In this document: in pieces, positions 1 to 7,409 of the stretch
Numbering within the stretch: position 1 is the stretch's first letter
Layout: every line of letters starts with the position of its first letter
NCBI GenBank assembly: GCA_946184715.1
Contig: CAMHGU010000009.1
Location: forward strand, 1 to 24,321
Length of the DNA stretch: 24,321 nt
Source: an uncultured bacterium
Lineage (GTDB): Bacteria; Bacteroidota; Bacteroidia; Bacteroidales; Muribaculaceae
Direction: 5' to 3'
Notes under the pieces: generated by a model
Told to the model about the DNA's origin: nothing
The model's database searches: none
What the model saw: the letters and a program-made list of their open reading frames with translations, nothing else
Program-made: the position numbers and the translations under genes

Positions 1-10
1 GGGCCGTGGC

Positions 11-1201
11 TTATACGGCGGCGCGGCGGTAGAGGACGATGGCGATGATGGAGAAGACGATGTTGGGGATCCACTCGGCCACCATCGGGGAGGTGACGCC
101 CGACACGGCGAAGGAGGCTGTAACCGTGGTGAAGAGGATGTAGCTGAAGCTGAGCACGAGGCCGATGCCGATGTTGACGCCGGTGCCGCCGCGGCGTTTG
201 TGGGCCGAGAGGGTCATCCCGATGATGGTGAGGATGAAAGCGGCCACGGTGGCGGCGTAGCGGCGGTGCAGCTCTATCTCGAAGCTGGCGATATTGGCCA
301 CGCCGCGCTCGCGCTGGCGGGCGATGTAGCGCCGCAGCTCGGGGGTGGTGAGGGTCTCTTGGTCGTTGGAGGCGATGAGGAAGTCGCGTGGCTCGAAGGG
401 GATGATACTGTCGATTTTCTTGCCGCGGGTGATGTGCTCGCGCAGCCCTTTGAAGTCGCGTATGGTGTAGTCTTCGATAATCCAGTGGTAGAGGGTGTCG
501 TAGCGCACGTTTTCGGCCGAGAGGCGCGATTTGAGCTGGCGGTTGTCGAAGCGGTCGAGGGTGAACCCTTTGCCGCGCTTGTGGCGGGCGTCGAAGCTGT
601 TGATGTGGGCCACCACGCCCGGCTCCACCTGCAGCTGGATGTTGAAGCCGTAGTCCACTTTCTTGTTCTTGACCCACTCGTTGGTGTAGGCGATACGCTT
701 CACGTTGGCCGGCGGAATTACATAGGCGCTGAGCACGAAGGTGAACGCCGCAATTACGGCAGCCGAGAGCATATAGGGCCGCATCAGCCGCCTGAAGCTC
801 ACGCCGCTTGAGAGGATGGCGATAATCTCGGAGTGGTCGGCCATCTTGGAGGTGAAGAAGATGACGGCGATGAAGGTAAAGAGGGGGCTGAACTGATTGG
901 CGAAGTAAGGGAGGAAGTTCCAGAAATATACGAAGATGGTGTCGTAGAGCGGGGCCTTCATCATAGCGTCGAGCTTCTCGTTGACGTCGAATACCACCAC
1001 GATAGCGAGCAGGAGCACGATGGAGAAGAGGTAGGTGCCGAGAAACTTCTTGATTATGTACCAGTCGAGACGCTTGAGCCACCGTCGGCGGTCGGACGTT
1101 TGCGCGCCGGCGGCACGTGCGGTGCGTGCTTTCATCGCAAGCTTTGTAAGGCGTAGCTTGCGAAGGAGCATCAGGCCGTTGAGGATGAAGGGGTGGCTCA
1201 T
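11..1201 (-). CDS. LptF/LptG (YjgP/YjgQ) family permease
   Basis: Inner-membrane permease subunit of the LptBFG ABC transporter, which extracts lipopolysaccharide from the inner membrane and feeds it to the periplasmic bridge. The 396-residue product has hydrophobic segments near residues 55-75, 90-118 and 140-163, then a soluble beta-rich periplasmic region (about 170-300), then three C-terminal segments (about 312-395). This is the LptF/G layout. The core 'LDWYIIKKFLGTYLF' begins near residue 45, where homologues usually start. The 44 basic residues before it may be an extension, or the true start may be the internal Met at 1135. The gene starts 11 bp after the tgt stop, so the two probably form an operon. 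LptF and LptG cannot be separated here. The fold and family are clear. Confidence 0.88.
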   Translation of the reverse strand: MSHPFILNGLMLLRKLRLTKLAMKARTARAAGAQTSDRRRWLKRLDWYIIKKFLGTYLFSIVLLLAIVVVFDVNEKLDAMMKAPLYDTIFVYFWNFLPYFANQFSPLFTFIAVIFFTSKMADHSEIIAILSSGVSFRRLMRPYMLSAAVIAAFTFVLSAYVIPPANVKRIAYTNEWVKNKKVDYGFNIQLQVEPGVVAHINSFDARHKRGKGFTLDRFDNRQLKSRLSAENVRYDTLYHWIIEDYTIRDFKGLREHITRGKKIDSIIPFEPRDFLIASNDQETLTTPELRRYIARQRERGVANIASFEIELHRRYAATVAAFILTIIGMTLSAHKRRGGTGVNIGIGLVLSFSYILFTTVTASFAVSGVTSPMVAEWIPNIVFSIIAIVLYRRAAV

Positions 1202-1212
1202 GACGGGAGGTC

Positions 1213-2343
1213 TCAGAGGCGGCGGGTTACGTTAGGAATCATCTCGCGCTTCCACGCGGCGAAGTCGCCGGCCACGATGTGGCGGCGCGCTTCGGTCACG
1301 AGCCAGAGGTAGAAGGCGAGGTTGTGGAGCGAGGCTATCTGCATCGCGAGCAGTTCCTGGCTTGCGAAGAGGTGGCGCACATAGGCTTTGGAGTAGAGCG
1401 TATCCACATAGGAGGGCCCGTCCTCTTGCAGGGGCGAGAAGTCGTCGGCCCATTTCTTGTTGCGCATATTCATAATGCCGTGGCGGGTGAAGAGCATACC
1501 GTTGCGGCCGTTGCGGGTGGGCATCACGCAGTCCATCATGTCCACGCCTCGGTCGATAGCTTCGAGAATGTTGGCCGGGGTGCCCACGCCCATAAGGTAG
1601 CGCGGCTTGGAGGAGGGCAGGATGGCGTTGACCACCTCAATCATCTCATACATTTTCTCGGTGGGTTCGCCCACGGCGAGGCCGCCTATGGCGTTGCCCT
1701 CGGCGCCGAGGTCGGCCACGAATTTGGCCGATTCCTGTCGCAGGTCGGTATATACGCAGCCTTGCACTATGGGGAAGAAGGCTTGGCGGTGGCCGTAGAG
1801 CGGCTCGGTGGCGTTGAAGTGGTCCCAACCGCGGCGCAGCCACTTGTGGGTGAGGTCGAGCGACTTGCGGGCGTAGCCGTAGTCGGAGGTGCCGGGCGGA
1901 CACTCGTCGAGCGCCATCATAATGTCGGAGCCTATGATGCGCTGAATATCGACGGTGCGCTCGGGCGTGAACAAGTGCTTGCTGCCGTCGATGTGAGAAC
2001 GGAAGTGGGCGCCCTCCTCGGTGAGCTTGCGGCGCTCCGCGAGGGAGAACACCTGGAAGCCGCCGCTGTCGGTGAGGATGGGGCCGTCCCAGCTGTTGAA
2101 CTTGTGCAACCCGCCGGCGGCGCGCAGAATGTCGGTGCCGGGGCGCAGATAGAGGTGGTAGGTGTTGCCCAAGATGATTTTGGCCTTCACGTCATCGCGA
2201 AGGTCGGTCATCTGGACAGCCTTGACCGAGCCCACCGTGCCCACGGGCATAAATATGGGGGTGGGGATGAGGCCGTGGTCGGTGCTGATGACGCCCGCCC
2301 GAGCGGCACTATCGGGGGCTGTAGCTTCTATTTTATAGTCCAT
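1213..2343 (-). CDS. tgt: Queuine/preQ1 tRNA-guanine transglycosylase
   Basis: Exchanges guanine-34 for preQ1 in the anticodon of GUN tRNAs, the committed insertion step of queuosine synthesis. The 376-residue protein has the full family length. It carries the DSGGFQVFSL motif with Asp92, the GGLAVGEP loop near 220-227, and the 'MDCVMPTRNGRNG' block containing the likely nucleophile Asp271. The usual C-terminal zinc site (CxCxxC plus His) is incomplete: in the expected stretch (about residues 305-325) the sequence reads 'PLQEDGPSYVDTLYSKAY' with no cysteine, although His340 in 'SLHNLAFYL' is kept. From memory this is common in Bacteroidetes Tgt proteins. A TAACTTTG promoter box lies 27 bp upstream of the start, and the permease gene follows directly. 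Confidence 0.95.
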   Translation of the reverse strand: MDYKIEATAPDSAARAGVISTDHGLIPTPIFMPVGTVGSVKAVQMTDLRDDVKAKIILGNTYHLYLRPGTDILRAAGGLHKFNSWDGPILTDSGGFQVFSLAERRKLTEEGAHFRSHIDGSKHLFTPERTVDIQRIIGSDIMMALDECPPGTSDYGYARKSLDLTHKWLRRGWDHFNATEPLYGHRQAFFPIVQGCVYTDLRQESAKFVADLGAEGNAIGGLAVGEPTEKMYEMIEVVNAILPSSKPRYLMGVGTPANILEAIDRGVDMMDCVMPTRNGRNGMLFTRHGIMNMRNKKWADDFSPLQEDGPSYVDTLYSKAYVRHLFASQELLAMQIASLHNLAFYLWLVTEARRHIVAGDFAAWKREMIPNVTRRL

Positions 2344-2369
2344 AACCGGGTTGCTTTACGTTCAGACTG

Positions 2370-2377
2370 CAAAGTTA
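2370..2377 (-). promoter_or_regulatory. Candidate -7 promoter box for tgt
   Basis: On the minus strand this reads TAACTTTG, a perfect match to the Bacteroidetes -7 consensus TAnnTTTG, and lies 27 bp before the tgt ATG. No clear TTTG -33 element is visible 19-21 bp upstream. The 230 bp between tgt and the upstream gene hold nothing else convincing apart from a weak minus-strand stem near 2540-2560. Confidence 0.6.
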
Positions 2378-2575
2378 GTCAGAATAATTGAATTATTGAG
2401 CCGCCGCGTCGCTTTTCCGGCCTCGGCAGCGCTATTCGGCGTCGGTTGCAGCTCGCCAGTTATCGCCCGAATCGCACGATATGATACAACGCATTGCAGC
2501 AAGAGTCTGTGCCGCAATAATAGGCTAAAAGCAAAAGGCTGTGAGGCTTCCTTTCACTTTCGTGGGGGTGGTGCC

Positions 2576-3187
2576 TTAGGAGGTGTGGCGCTGTTGAGCG
2601 CGACCGGTTTCTTTTTTGATAACCTCGAATTGTACGCCATTGACTTTGCCGCACACGTAGGCGCTCAAGGTCATATCGCCTATAGTTATACTGCTGACAA
2701 ACAGCGGTTCACCCTTGATGATGAGATAGCACAGGAAGGAGGTGCCGCGGCGCAGGCGCGTGCGCTCGGCATAAATCACCTCGAACCGTCCTTCGCCGTG
2801 ATACTGCGCTTCCATCACTCGGCCCGGCCGCCAAGTGAAACACACGATGTCGCCCTCGCTAAGGTCATCGAGAACCTCGATTTTTTCCTCCATGACGGGA
2901 TTGCTCTGCTGGTCGCCGTGGTGTGTATATTGCTTGACGAAGGTTGTCCAGTCGGCATATCCGCAGAATTTCGCCAGCGTGGTTAAGGTAAATAGGCGAG
3001 GGGATACCTGCTCGCGTACATAGCCCCACATTCTCATAAGTGTGGTACGGCTGAGGCGTATTTTGGTGCGCTCCTCAATTATACGGCATGCGTGCTCAAA
3101 CTCCTTAGGCGTGAGTGGCTTAAGGCTCAGGCATTCTTCCACTTGAGCCATTAACTCTTCAACCAGTTTCTGCTTGTTCTCGTCCAT
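2576..3187 (-). CDS. Helix-turn-helix-like hypothetical protein
   Basis: A 203-residue soluble protein without signal peptide or membrane segment. Residues about 25-85 ('LSRTTLMRMWGYV' then 'LTTLAKFCGYADWTTFVKQY') resemble a helix-turn-helix-like N-terminal region that recurs in Bacteroidales proteins of unknown function, where the pattern is 'LS.sTL.R.WGY' followed by 'tLd.LAkf.GY..W..F'. The C-terminal half (about 100-195) is beta-rich and contains a 'GDIVCFTWRPGRVMEAQYHG' stretch. I cannot name a characterised family. It starts 2 bp after the stop of the membrane kinase gene, so the two are almost certainly co-transcribed. The pairing suggests a signalling role, perhaps as kinase target or effector, but that is inference from position only. 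Confidence 0.75.
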   Translation of the reverse strand: MDENKQKLVEELMAQVEECLSLKPLTPKEFEHACRIIEERTKIRLSRTTLMRMWGYVREQVSPRLFTLTTLAKFCGYADWTTFVKQYTHHGDQQSNPVMEEKIEVLDDLSEGDIVCFTWRPGRVMEAQYHGEGRFEVIYAERTRLRRGTSFLCYLIIKGEPLFVSSITIGDMTLSAYVCGKVNGVQFEVIKKETGRAQQRHTS

Positions 3188-3189
3188 TA

Positions 3190-4461
3190 TTATTGTCGTT
3201 GTCTTACTTTATCAAGGCGTTTGTTCACCTCGTCGAATATTTTATAGTTGGTATAATATACGCTATTATAAATTTCCGTAACTTCACGGTCGTTGAATCG
3301 TGGCTTAATCTCCTCAATATAAGAGTTGACGATTTGAGCACCACCTAAGAGGAGTTCTTGATTAAGATAAATGAGGTTGGAAAGCGTGTCGAGGTGATGG
3401 TTGAGCGCGGCGCTTGGATAGCCTGCTTTCACGCGGCGATTGCCTTCATTGATGGCCGCCTGCACAAGAGCGTCGCGGTCATTGGTAGGAGTTGCAGGTG
3501 GTGCTGTGGGCGCCGGCGTAGGGGTGCTTTCGATTGGCATAGCTTCAAGCGGAGCCGGAGCCACGTGGGTTACGGTGTCGGGTTCCTTACTCATTAGCGC
3601 GCCGTCGGCGGTGGTGATTATCTCCATTGCGCCACGTGGCCAAAAATAATAAAGGAGGGCAACGGCGGCTACTGCGATAAGGACTATGGCGGTGCCGTGT
3701 GCGAGCCAATGCCGCACGGCATCAGCACGGTCGAGGGCACGGCGCAACATCTCTACGCTGGCATAACGGCCATCGATTGGACCTTGGCAGCGCTTCATCA
3801 CCGCCTGATACCGTTCCCCCGTGAGTGGTTGCATATCGTGGAGGATAGCACCCAGGCTGAATATGTCGTTGCGCACGTCGGGTTTGCTCCCTGCCGCCTG
3901 TTCGGGCGATATATAACCATCGGTCCCGGCCGCATGCTTGAAGAGGGTGTTGTAGTCGGCATCGGCGAGCCCGAAGTCAATGACTTTCACACGGTTGCCG
4001 ATACGTGAAATCATGATGTTAGATGGCTTAAGGTCGCGGTGAACAATACCCGCCTGGTGGATATACTCCACCGTGTCAAGAAGCTGGTGAAGGATGTCGC
4101 GGCACCGGTTGAGGTCGGCACCCTCGTCAATCCACTCGCCGAGCGTTTTACCTTCTATATACTCCATGACGATGCAGGGACCCACGCCCCGAACATCCTC
4201 AAAACTGATAGCCTGCACCACCCCCGGATGCTGTAGCCGCATCAAAGTGGAGAACTCCTTCAAGAGTAGTTGCCGGTGAGTTTCGTCGTGCAAGTAGCCG
4301 GATGAAATACCTTTAAGCAGGAACCAACGCCCATAGCGCATCGCTTTCCATAGCCGGTAGTGGCTATGAATCGCAATGGGTTGAATGTTGGAGTACGTCT
4401 CGGACTCGGTTGCTCCGTCGTACTCCCCTATGATGGGGCCTGATTCAGTTAGGTCAATCAT
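3190..4461 (-). CDS. Transmembrane serine/threonine protein kinase
   Basis: Hanks-type kinase of 423 residues with a cytoplasmic catalytic domain (about 30-245), one membrane helix (about 257-274) and an extracytoplasmic C-terminal domain after an Ala/Pro/Thr-rich linker. Visible motifs are the ATP-site lysine (Lys50 in 'FLLKG'), Glu69 in the alphaC region, the catalytic loop HRDLKPSN (141-148), DFG (162-164), SPE (185-187) and 'NDIFSLG' (199-204). The glycine-rich loop is degenerate ('KAMRYGRW'), as I recall for related Bacteroides kinases. The open frame extends 32 codons further upstream, but a perfect TAATTTTG promoter box lies inside that extension, so the ATG at 4461 is preferred. The helix-turn-helix-like gene follows after 2 bp. 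Substrates and signals are unknown. Confidence 0.88.
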   Translation of the reverse strand: MIDLTESGPIIGEYDGATESETYSNIQPIAIHSHYRLWKAMRYGRWFLLKGISSGYLHDETHRQLLLKEFSTLMRLQHPGVVQAISFEDVRGVGPCIVMEYIEGKTLGEWIDEGADLNRCRDILHQLLDTVEYIHQAGIVHRDLKPSNIMISRIGNRVKVIDFGLADADYNTLFKHAAGTDGYISPEQAAGSKPDVRNDIFSLGAILHDMQPLTGERYQAVMKRCQGPIDGRYASVEMLRRALDRADAVRHWLAHGTAIVLIAVAAVALLYYFWPRGAMEIITTADGALMSKEPDTVTHVAPAPLEAMPIESTPTPAPTAPPATPTNDRDALVQAAINEGNRRVKAGYPSAALNHHLDTLSNLIYLNQELLLGGAQIVNSYIEEIKPRFNDREVTEIYNSVYYTNYKIFDEVNKRLDKVRQRQ

Positions 4462-4502
4462 TATAGTCGTTTTGTGCTCAAACAAGCCGGTGTTTGATTT
4501 GG

Positions 4503-4510
4503 CAAAATTA
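4503..4510 (-). promoter_or_regulatory. Candidate -7 promoter box for the kinase operon
   Basis: The minus strand reads TAATTTTG followed by C, matching TAnnTTTG exactly, and lies about 41 bp before the kinase ATG at 4461. The -33 region is weak. The box makes the upstream in-frame Met at 4557 an unlikely start, because it would precede the transcription start. Confidence 0.6.
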
Positions 4511-4568
4511 GTGTTTTTCCCTTTAGTGTAACATCTTTTGAGCGAAAAAGACCGCATTAAGCCCGAAA

Positions 4569-4726
4569 GGAATTGAATGGAATCGACAGAGGAACAGATT
4601 GGAATCGGCGCCGGCGCCTCAAAGGAACTAAAAGGAATTCAATGCGGAACGAAATGGAGTCGGTTTCATTGTCCTATACTCCGTAAAATGGAATGAAACG
4701 GAGCGCGACAAGGAATGAAGTGGAAC
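4569..4726 (+). repeat. Helically phased GGAAY box array
   Basis: Twelve GGAAT, GGAAC or GGAG boxes start at 4569, 4579, 4591, 4601, 4624, 4634, 4646, 4656, 4690, 4700, 4712 and 4722. They form three groups of four, each with internal spacing 10-12-10 bp, and every start falls on (or 1 bp before) a multiple of 11 bp from the first. The spacers are not conserved, so this is a pattern of short boxes at fixed helical phase. A perfect 12-bp palindrome, GGCGCCGGCGCC, lies at 4607-4618 between groups one and two. The third group lies inside the 275-bp direct repeat and is therefore also present at 7484-7520. A protein-binding array, or a structured or iteron-like element, is likely. No known factor is recognised. 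Confidence 0.7.
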
Positions 4727-4944
4727 GCGACGTATCGATAATAGCCACGTAAATTTGCAATCGGATAATTGACAAGACGCTTAACGATTAGCATCGCAGT
4801 AAGGCTCGCGGGCTTAACTCCCACCAAGGGCTAATTAGGTTGTTCGCTAGGCAGAATGTCAACACTCCGCACCGACACCGGTGATTAAATAGAAAGCGTT
4901 ATGCTTATTCTCGTGAGGCATAGCAGTCCACGCTTTCTTTAGTT
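4670..4944 (+). repeat. 275-bp perfect direct repeat, copy 1
   Basis: Identical base for base, without gaps, to 7464-7738; the offset is 2,794 bp. It begins TGTCCTATACTCCG and ends CTTTCTTTAGTT, and flanking bases differ immediately outside on both sides. Contents are an inverted repeat CTCCGT/ACGGAG (4679-4684 and 4698-4703), the third GGAAY group, a TAAATTTG promoter-like box (4750-4757), several short inverted repeats, and a stable hairpin near the right edge (4892-4939). No ORF longer than about 20 codons fits inside. It occupies half of the 540-bp gene-free interval between the kinase and the first lipoprotein. The rest of that interval holds the GGAAY array on the left and an AT-rich leader on the right (4945-5097). 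Confidence 0.95.
4763..4944 (+). ncRNA. Candidate structured RNA or leader, copy 1
   Basis: The start is approximate, set about 6 nt after the perfect TAAATTTG box at 4750-4757. The end is placed just after a hairpin whose outer stem is GAAAGCGT/ACGCTTTC, with an inner TATGCTT/AGGCATA stem (one G-U pair), followed by TTTAGTT. Other small stems (CAAT/ATTG near the 5' end; TAAG/CTTA) are visible. Two tiny open frames, 10 and 13 codons long, overlap the 3' part. The layout fits either a free small RNA of about 180 nt with a terminator-like end, or an attenuator-type leader for the genes beyond. The T-tract is short, so termination is uncertain. No match to a known RNA family is recognised. Confidence 0.3.
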
Positions 4945-5078
4945 AAATTTCTCCGAATGGACTGATAGGAGACTATTAACGCCACTATTATGGCAAATTT
5001 CGCATAAAAACGTCCCGGGTAACAACCTTAGGCGTTGTCTATATTCCAAAAATTTTATAGTACTTATTAACCTTTTAT

Positions 5079-5086
5079 TAACTTTA
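5079..5086 (+). promoter_or_regulatory. Possible -7 promoter box before first lipoprotein
   Basis: TAACTTTA differs from TAnnTTTG only in the last base. It lies 11 bp before the ATG, so a transcript starting here would have only a very short leader. The surroundings are very AT-rich and the -33 match is poor. The box in the upstream direct repeat is an alternative promoter. Confidence 0.3.
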
Positions 5087-5097
5087 AACGTTTACGT

Positions 5098-5748
5098 ATG
5101 AAATTTCCAAATTTATTGACGGCTTTGACGCTGACGGCGTTGCTCGTGAGCTGTGGAGGTAAGAATTCAAAGGAGGAGTTCTCAGACTGGGACGATGCGG
5201 CAAGTGTTGAGGCAGATACTGCTCTCGGTTCTGAAGGCTCGGTGAGCGAACTATCTGATGAGCCTTCAAGTGAAGACGAAGAGCAGGTTGAAGATAGCGA
5301 TAACTCTAACGGTGATTTTGTAATAACCCCCAAAACCACCAAAGTGAGTGGGAATATGGGAGAGTGCTTCGAAGTGGTAGATGGTTCCTATAAAATGGTT
5401 CATCACCTTATGTCTGACTATTTTGAAGTGAAAGTGAAACGCACCGGCGCAAGTCTTCCTCTGAATCCGGGTGAGAAACTCGGCAAGGCCTATGTTGATG
5501 AAGGTGACTTTATGGCTGTGGACTGGACAATGCATTTTTATGATGAAAGCGGAAAAGAAATTACTACGCTTGGTAACTATGAAGACGTCGAAGTGATGAA
5601 TAAGTTTGCCAACTCTAGTGGTGGCACGATCAAGATGGTGTCGTTTGTTCCATCGTTGAGCGACGACGAGACATTTAAAGGCAGAACTGTGGGTAAGTTT
5701 AGACTTGAATGTAATGGAAAACACTTTATTGACGGTAGACCGCAATAA
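5098..5748 (+). CDS. Putative surface or periplasmic lipoprotein (paralogue of 6524-7129)
   Basis: A 216-residue protein with a lipoprotein signal peptide ending in the lipobox LVSC (Cys19). An acidic, Ser/Glu/Asp-rich linker follows (about 24-72), then a folded domain (about 75-210). The domain includes 'TKVSG....CFEVVDGSYKMV', 'FEVKVKRTGASLPLNPGE' and 'FYDESGKEITTLGNYED'. This domain aligns along its length with the second lipoprotein downstream ('TKVLG....YFEVVDKPYKIV', 'VEFKRLAGQFPLQEGE', 'FIDEDGNVTDSAMGDFD'), so the two are paralogues flanking a membrane protein gene. I do not recognise a named domain, and the function is unknown. The acidic linker suggests a tether holding the domain away from the membrane. 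Confidence 0.8.
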   Translation: MKFPNLLTALTLTALLVSCGGKNSKEEFSDWDDAASVEADTALGSEGSVSELSDEPSSEDEEQVEDSDNSNGDFVITPKTTKVSGNMGECFEVVDGSYKMVHHLMSDYFEVKVKRTGASLPLNPGEKLGKAYVDEGDFMAVDWTMHFYDESGKEITTLGNYEDVEVMNKFANSSGGTIKMVSFVPSLSDDETFKGRTVGKFRLECNGKHFIDGRPQ

Positions 5749-5888
5749 AACTTGACTACATATCATAGCTTAATCAGTTAAGAGCATCTATTTAATATAT
5801 GGTATTTAGGGTTGTATGGCGGGTTAAAAAAGGCTCTGCCCGCTATGCGGCTTGGTTTAGAAAATAAGAGCCTAAAAAATGAAGTATT

Positions 5889-6422
5889 ATGGAATTAAGT
5901 ACTATTCTTATTCTCGTTTTCAGCTGGTTGCTAATTGCTATCGGCTTTCTGGGGTGCTTCATCCACAAGTTTCCGGGCCCTGTAATGGCATTCATCGGAA
6001 TGCTGGTGTTCATTTTCGGGACTGGAATTCCCGTGCCCTGGGTAGGCATCGTCATTTGCGTGCTGCTGCTCATTATCACGGCTCTTGCCAACAAGAAGTT
6101 TATCCCCTGGGTGGCAAAGCAGATTAGCGACTTCAGCAATGGAGGCAAGTGGGGCGCCATAATTGGCTCCCTGATTGGCCTTCTTGTGATTGCGCACGGT
6201 GCCAATAGCGACAGCAATGGCATGAAGGTGCTGCTCGCGCTTCTGGGCTTTGGCGTGATACCGTTCTGCACGGCGTTGCTGGGCGAGTTTGCCTCGCGCA
6301 AAGACATGGGTCAGTCGCTCAAGCCTGCCGCAGCCGCCTATCTCACCTATTTGATGAGCATGATTCTGAAGCTGGCCGTATGCTGCTACGCGGTTTACAT
6401 CATCATTACCAATGGTAATTGA
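5889..6422 (+). CDS. DUF456-like multi-pass membrane protein
   Basis: A 177-residue, very hydrophobic protein with about five or six predicted membrane segments (near 4-25, 28-47, 50-68, 87-104, 112-131 and 150-172). 'LGCFIHKFPGPVMAFIGMLVF' resembles the N-terminal signature of the DUF456 family, small integral membrane proteins of unknown role. The glycine-rich 'GGKWGAIIGSLIGLLV' also fits. It sits between two paralogous lipoprotein genes, 140 bp after the first and 101 bp before the second, all on the same strand. Its base composition is more GC-rich than the lipoprotein genes. Function is unknown; a membrane partner for the lipoproteins is possible but rests on position only. Confidence 0.72.
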   Translation: MELSTILILVFSWLLIAIGFLGCFIHKFPGPVMAFIGMLVFIFGTGIPVPWVGIVICVLLLIITALANKKFIPWVAKQISDFSNGGKWGAIIGSLIGLLVIAHGANSDSNGMKVLLALLGFGVIPFCTALLGEFASRKDMGQSLKPAAAAYLTYLMSMILKLAVCCYAVYIIITNGN

Positions 6423-6523
6423 CCAAGTGCCCACAGTCATTCCGGAATTTACTTGGCAACAACTGCTCAAGGAAACACAAAACTAAAAACCGCAAACAAT
6501 CATAAGCATTAAAATTTGCGATT

Positions 6524-7129
6524 ATGACAAAAACATTAACAATTCTCACGGCCATTCTCTCCGTGTTCTTGGTCGCCTGCAGCGGCGGCAATAGCGGCGG
6601 CAACACTGAAGAGACTGCCGATATTCAGGAAGACGGTATCCATCCCGTCAGCACCAAGGTGCTGGGACCGCTCAAAGACTATTTCGAAGTCGTGGACAAA
6701 CCATATAAAATAGTCCAAGAGGGGTTAAAAATAATCAATGTCGAATTTAAGCGACTCGCAGGTCAGTTTCCTCTTCAGGAAGGAGAGTCGTTTGTCGAAG
6801 GGAAGTCCGATAATGGTCTGTATATACGACTTATTATTGAATTCATTGATGAAGATGGAAATGTGACAGACTCGGCAATGGGTGATTTCGACAGTTTGAA
6901 AAGACTTGCCAGTTATGACGCGGGAGATACCGGGACGGTACGATTCTTCCTTGTCGATGGAAAAATTCCGGCCAAATTCCGAATCTCTTCAGAAATGGAG
7001 CATGTAGAAAGGGATGCGGCAAAAGGAACGGCCGGTGACCTGGACGATGTAAAGGCAGCAGCCGAAGCCATAGGTGCTTTGGGCGATGCCATAGGTGCCA
7101 TAGACGAAGCCGCTTCAAAGTTGAAATAG
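6524..7129 (+). CDS. Putative lipoprotein (paralogue of 5098-5748)
   Basis: A 201-residue protein with signal peptide and lipobox LVAC (Cys19), then a short Gly/Asn-rich linker. The domain at about 38-160 is clearly homologous to that of the first lipoprotein in this cassette, sharing 'FEVVD..YK.V', 'KR....PL..GE' and 'F.DE.G'. Its linker lacks the long acidic tract of the first copy. It instead has an Ala/Asp-rich, probably helical C-terminal tail ('VKAAAEAIGALGDAIGAIDE') that the first copy lacks. A TAAAATTTG stretch at 6510-6518, a near match to the promoter box, precedes the ATG by 5 bp. Function is unknown. Confidence 0.8.
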   Translation: MTKTLTILTAILSVFLVACSGGNSGGNTEETADIQEDGIHPVSTKVLGPLKDYFEVVDKPYKIVQEGLKIINVEFKRLAGQFPLQEGESFVEGKSDNGLYIRLIIEFIDEDGNVTDSAMGDFDSLKRLASYDAGDTGTVRFFLVDGKIPAKFRISSEMEHVERDAAKGTAGDLDDVKAAAEAIGALGDAIGAIDEAASKLK

Positions 7130-7188
7130 CGTAAACCCGAGTCGGGTTTAACCCATCGGTAATGACCCTGACAATACGTGGCAGATTT

Positions 7189-7226
7189 GAGGGTGTGTCA
7201 TAATTCAGTTATGGCTCACCCTCTTT
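7189..7226 (+). terminator. Probable terminator after the lipoprotein cassette
   Basis: Nested hairpin: outer stem GAGGGTG/CACCCTC, inner stem CATAA/TTATG around TTCAG, then a short TTT. A perfect palindrome TAAACCCGAGTCGGGTTTA at 7132-7150, just after the lipoprotein stop, may also contribute. The short T-tract lowers confidence in intrinsic termination. Confidence 0.5.
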
Positions 7227-7409
7227 GCGAATCAACCGTCTGAGAGTAAGCATCCGAAAGGGGGCGGGGGATTGGCGGGGATTGCCGTGCGCCCATACGG
7301 GTGTCGCCCAAAGGCGACCACGCCGATGGCCTCGGTATCGCAGTGGGTGTTGTGGCCACCATTGCGGCGACTTTGCCGCTAGACAATGTCGTTTTTGCTT
7401 TAGAGATGC

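Noticed and set aside
2351..2986. A 211-codon plus-strand frame between tgt and the kinase pair
   Set aside because: It runs antisense through most of the helix-turn-helix-like gene, which has a better composition and a conserved operon position. The N-terminal part lies over the tgt promoter.
4569..4726. CRISPR-like array
   Set aside because: The conserved units are only 5 bp with 5-7 bp spacers, and there are no cas genes. It is a box array, not a CRISPR.
4670..4944. Insertion-sequence end or integron attC site
   Set aside because: No transposase or integrase is encoded within or between the copies. The copies are in direct orientation, and no core-site inverted repeat pattern typical of attC was found.
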